A stretch of 64,000 nt of DNA from Dasania sp. GY-MA-18. Its GTDB lineage: Bacteria; Pseudomonadota; Gammaproteobacteria; Pseudomonadales; Dasaniaceae. The stretch lies in assembly GCF_024734385.1 (NCBI RefSeq), contig NZ_JANHAP010000004.1:124001-188000 (forward strand). The letters are read 5' to 3'. The notes under the pieces are model-generated. The model was given only the letters and a program-made list of their open reading frames with translations, did no database searches and had not been told where the DNA came from. Below, piece after piece: positions 61,528 through 64,000 of this stretch (its first letter is position 1; each line of letters starts with the position of its first letter). A program made the translations under genes and the position numbers.

Positions 61528-62877
61528 ATGGACAATATCATCCGCGACGAGGAGCCTCCTAGCCTGGCCACAGCCATGCTAAGCACGCCCTCAGCTATTT
61601 CTGTAGTTGACCTTAAACCCAAGGCTTTCCCGCCAGCCACTGTACAACCCATACGCGTTATTCATAACCGCCGCCGCAACAGGTTTCGTTTATCCAAAGC
61701 CTCGGCTGAGTTTTTGCGCCGTTTTTACCCGCAGGCTACTGCAGATGACTGGAACGATTGGCGCTGGCAAAACCGCCACCGTGTACGCACGCTGGAAGAC
61801 TTAGAGCGCATAGTCACTTTATCCGAAGATGAACGCGCCGCTATAGTGCGTCACCAAGGTGCCCTACCCGTAGGCATCACCCCTTACTACGCCTCACTAA
61901 TAGACAGCGAAAACACCAGCCAAGGTTTGCGCCGCACCGTTATACCTGTGCTCAGCGAATATGAAACCAGCGCCGGTGAAAACGAAGACCCTTTAGGTGA
62001 AGACCATCACAGCCCTGTGCCCGGTTTAGTACATCGCTACCCCGACCGCGTTTTATTATTGGTTACCAACTTTTGTTCGGTGTATTGCCGCTACTGTACC
62101 CGTGCCCGCATGGTGGGTTCAGCCGGTGAGCGCAGTGTGAAAAAATCCGATATAGAAGCCGCTTTCGATTACATCAGGCAGCATACCGAAATTCGCGACG
62201 TGCTGATTTCTGGTGGCGATCCACTGAGCCTGGATGATGAAAAACTGGATTATGTATTACGCAATCTGCGCGCAATACCTCATGTCGAATTTATTCGCAT
62301 TGGCAGCAAGCAGCCCGTGGTACAACCCATGCGTATTACCAGCGAATTAACCCGCATGCTAAAACGCTACCACCCTTTATGGATGAGTTTGCACTTCACC
62401 CACGCCGACGAACTTACCCCCGAGGTGGTCGCCGCCTGTGGTCGCTTGGCAGATGCCGGTATACCACTGGGCAGCCAAACCGTATTGCTAAAAGGTGTTA
62501 ACGATGATGTAAACACCATGACTACGCTTATGCACGGTTTGTTAAAAGCGCGGGTAAAACCTTATTACCTGTATCAGTGCGATCCTATTTCAGGCTCGGC
62601 GCATTTCCGCACCCCGGTCTCTACCGGCGTGGAATTAATTCGCGCCATGCGTGGCCACACCACCGGTTATGCCATACCCACCTTTGTGGTGGATGCGCCC
62701 AACGGCGGCGGTAAAATTCCCATCGCTCCCGACTATGTGCAAGGCTACGACGACAATGGCGAGCTGTTATTAAAAAGCTATGACGGTGGCGTTTATCGCT
62801 ACCCCGATAGCGGTGCCAGGCTGCCTATAGCGCAAGCCAGCAAGCAAGAGGAGGTTATCTCATGGGAGCATCTGTAA
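61528..62877 (+). CDS. KamA-family lysine 2,3-aminomutase (radical SAM)
   Basis: A 449-residue radical-SAM, PLP-dependent aminomutase. The cluster cysteines are 183, 187 and 190 (CSVYCRYC), the PLP Lys is Lys396 in NGGGK, and Arg192 matches the carboxylate-binding Arg. Asp352 (YQCD) and Asp389 (VVDAP) align with Clostridium subterminale Asp293 and Asp330, which bind the side-chain amino group of lysine; glutamate 2,3-aminomutases have other residues there. Conversion of L-lysine to beta-lysine is thus the best guess. The Cys-rich zinc tail of the clostridial enzyme is missing, and about 50 extra residues precede the core. It is longer than EpmB, which acts on EF-P. It overlaps the next ATP-grasp gene by 16 bases. 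Confidence 0.87.
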   Translation: MDNIIRDEEPPSLATAMLSTPSAISVVDLKPKAFPPATVQPIRVIHNRRRNRFRLSKASAEFLRRFYPQATADDWNDWRWQNRHRVRTLEDLERIVTLSEDERAAIVRHQGALPVGITPYYASLIDSENTSQGLRRTVIPVLSEYETSAGENEDPLGEDHHSPVPGLVHRYPDRVLLLVTNFCSVYCRYCTRARMVGSAGERSVKKSDIEAAFDYIRQHTEIRDVLISGGDPLSLDDEKLDYVLRNLRAIPHVEFIRIGSKQPVVQPMRITSELTRMLKRYHPLWMSLHFTHADELTPEVVAACGRLADAGIPLGSQTVLLKGVNDDVNTMTTLMHGLLKARVKPYYLYQCDPISGSAHFRTPVSTGVELIRAMRGHTTGYAIPTFVVDAPNGGGKIPIAPDYVQGYDDNGELLLKSYDGGVYRYPDSGARLPIAQASKQEEVISWEHL

Positions 62878-63887
62878 CACCGCTGCGCCTGGGTTTAACC
62901 TACGACCTGCGCGACGATTACCTAGCCATGGGCTATAGCGAAATAGCAACCGCCGAGCTGGATCAAGCCAGCACTATAGAAAGTTTAATCAGCACACTCA
63001 GCCAACTGGGTTATGCGGTAGACCCTATAGGCCATGTTAAGCAATTAGCTGCGCGCTTAGTGGCGGGTGAACGCTGGGACTTGGTCTTTAATATCTGCGA
63101 AGGCATGCACGGCATAGGCCGCGAGGCACAAGTGCCTGCCTTATTAGACGCCTATCAGATTCCCTATGTGTTTTCTGACACCTTGGTGTGCGCGCTTACT
63201 TTGCACAAAGGCATGACCAAAGACGTAGTGCGCGCCGCTGGCGTGCCCACCCCTGACTATGCCGTGGTACACAACTTGGCAGACCTGCAAAACATTACCC
63301 TGGCTTACCCGCTGTTTGCCAAACCCATAGCCGAAGGTACGGGCAAAGGCGTTAGCGCCGACTCAAAAATTACTAACGCCAAGCAATTGCAGCGCGTCTG
63401 TAAAAAACTATTGCGTGAATTTCAGCAGCCGGTATTAGTCGAACGCTTTTTACCCGGCCGTGAATTTACCGTGGGCATAGTGGGCACCGGTAACGCGGCA
63501 GTAGCGGTAGGTGCCATGGAAATTCAATTACAAGCCGGTGCCGATAACGAAGTGTACTCTTTTCACAATAAGGAAAACTGGGAGCAATTGGTGCGCTATC
63601 AATTGCTAGAGCCCAGCCCCCTGCGCGAACAAGCCGAAGCCGTTGCCTTAGGAGCTTGGCGGGCGCTGGGTTGCCGCGATGGTGGCCGCATAGATGTGCG
63701 CGCCGATCATCTTGGCCAGGTTAATTTTATTGAGGTAAATCCCTTAGCGGGCATACACCCTACTTATTCCGACCTGCCCATTATGAATGCCTTAGCGGGT
63801 AATAGTTACCAGCACTTGCTGGGCCGCATTATGCAATCGGCCCTACAACGCTTGCCTAAACCCTCTGCTAAAGCCGTTGCGGCCTAA
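62862..63887 (+). CDS. ATP-grasp ligase related to D-alanine-D-alanine ligase
   Basis: A 341-residue ATP-grasp enzyme. The Ddl-like features are LVFNICEGMHGIGREAQVPALLDAYQIPYVFSD (substrate/ATP lobe; GxxREAQVPALL), LHKGMTKDVVRAAGVPTPD, the Gly-rich loop EGTGKGVSADS, VERFLPGREFTVGIVG and the metal motif VNFIEVNPLAGIHP. The canonical Ddl Ser-Lys-Gly and Tyr-aligned elements are altered, so the substrate is probably not D-Ala. The ATG lies inside the KamA 3' end, with GAGGAGG seven bases before it, and the stop overlaps the next ATG by one base. It may join a beta-amino acid to another amino acid; this is inference. Confidence 0.87.
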   Translation: MGASVTPLRLGLTYDLRDDYLAMGYSEIATAELDQASTIESLISTLSQLGYAVDPIGHVKQLAARLVAGERWDLVFNICEGMHGIGREAQVPALLDAYQIPYVFSDTLVCALTLHKGMTKDVVRAAGVPTPDYAVVHNLADLQNITLAYPLFAKPIAEGTGKGVSADSKITNAKQLQRVCKKLLREFQQPVLVERFLPGREFTVGIVGTGNAAVAVGAMEIQLQAGADNEVYSFHNKENWEQLVRYQLLEPSPLREQAEAVALGAWRALGCRDGGRIDVRADHLGQVNFIEVNPLAGIHPTYSDLPIMNALAGNSYQHLLGRIMQSALQRLPKPSAKAVAA

Positions 63888-64000
63888 TGAAAACACAGCC
63901 CTTATCACTGCTGCTATTGCATCAAGCCATAGCAGCAGATGCCCGCAGTGATGAATTAGACACCCTCAAGCAAGCGGAGCAAATTGCCGCCGCTATCAGC
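63887..64000 (+). CDS. partial third gene of the aminomutase operon, possible second ATP-grasp protein (cut by window end)
   Basis: An ATG at 63887 overlaps the previous stop (TAATGA) and stays open for 38 codons to the window edge. The visible N-terminus (MKTQPLSLLLLHQAIAAD, then ARSDELDTLKQAEQIAAAI) resembles the first strand and helix of Ddl-type ATP-grasp proteins. Tight coupling supports a role in the same pathway. Only the start is seen, so the family is tentative. Confidence 0.55.
   Translation, partial: MKTQPLSLLLLHQAIAADARSDELDTLKQAEQIAAAIS

Overview
The window looks like chromosomal core from a gammaproteobacterium of the pseudomonad, cellvibrionad or Spongiibacteraceae type. The evidence is gene order. 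One block runs mrcA / pilMNOPQ-aroK-aroB-(AAA/SPOR protein)-gltB-gltD-hemE, another ubiE-ubiJ-ubiB-hisI-hisE-tatABC, another pilU-pilT / yggS-proC-yggT, and another tolC / yqiB-cpdA-yqiA-parE. All four are well-known neighbourhoods in Pseudomonas and its relatives. No tRNA, rRNA, CRISPR array, complete insertion sequence or prophage was seen. Coding density is high and most genes are joined by short gaps or 1-4 base overlaps.

Layout. 1-3.5 kb: an HPt/HD-GYP-type signalling protein, a DUF4136 lipoprotein and a periplasmic-binding/GGDEF diguanylate cyclase. 3.5-10.5 kb (minus): hemE, gltD, gltB. 10.7-18.9 kb (minus): type IV pilus assembly operon pilMNOPQ followed by aroK, aroB and a DamX-like protein. 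19-21.5 kb: penicillin-binding protein 1A. 21.5-25 kb: radA, then, divergently, a DnaT-like protein with a duplicated DNA-binding domain, a lambda-P-like helicase loader and an unknown gene. 25-30.4 kb: ubiquinone, histidine and Tat genes. 30.6-32.5 kb: RNase II. 32.6-34.3 kb: small hypotheticals and a broken 3'-end fragment of an asparaginyl-tRNA synthetase gene. 34.4-44.8 kb: accessory signalling and metabolic genes (REC-REC-GGDEF, HAD lipoprotein, glycerophosphodiesterase, glycerol-kinase-like FGGY kinase, HIT, sirtuin, second HPt/HD-GYP protein, cyclase-PilZ protein, YecA-like, riboflavin-synthase-like). 45-53 kb: lipoprotein, parE-yqiA-cpdA-yqiB, tolC, waaA. 53-55.4 kb: FAD oxidoreductase and aldo/keto reductase. 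55.4-60.1 kb: twitching ATPases pilU and pilT, then yggS-proC-yggT. 60.2-64 kb: a Sel1-repeat protein, a structured 0.5 kb gap, and a promoter driving a lysine-2,3-aminomutase-like gene translationally coupled to one ATP-grasp ligase and then to a third gene cut by the window edge.

How the genes work together. Type IV pili are strongly represented: the inner-membrane alignment complex and secretin (pilMNOPQ) plus both retraction ATPases. Second-messenger signalling is dense: two GGDEF proteins, two HPt/HD-GYP proteins, one cyclase-PilZ protein and one cAMP phosphodiesterase. The parts most likely to be new biology are the DnaT-like/lambda-P-like pair, which may be a domesticated helicase-loading module, and the aminomutase/ATP-grasp operon at the right end, which may make a beta-amino-acid conjugate. 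Start codons were revised where Shine-Dalgarno sequences, signal peptides or family N-termini favoured an internal start.
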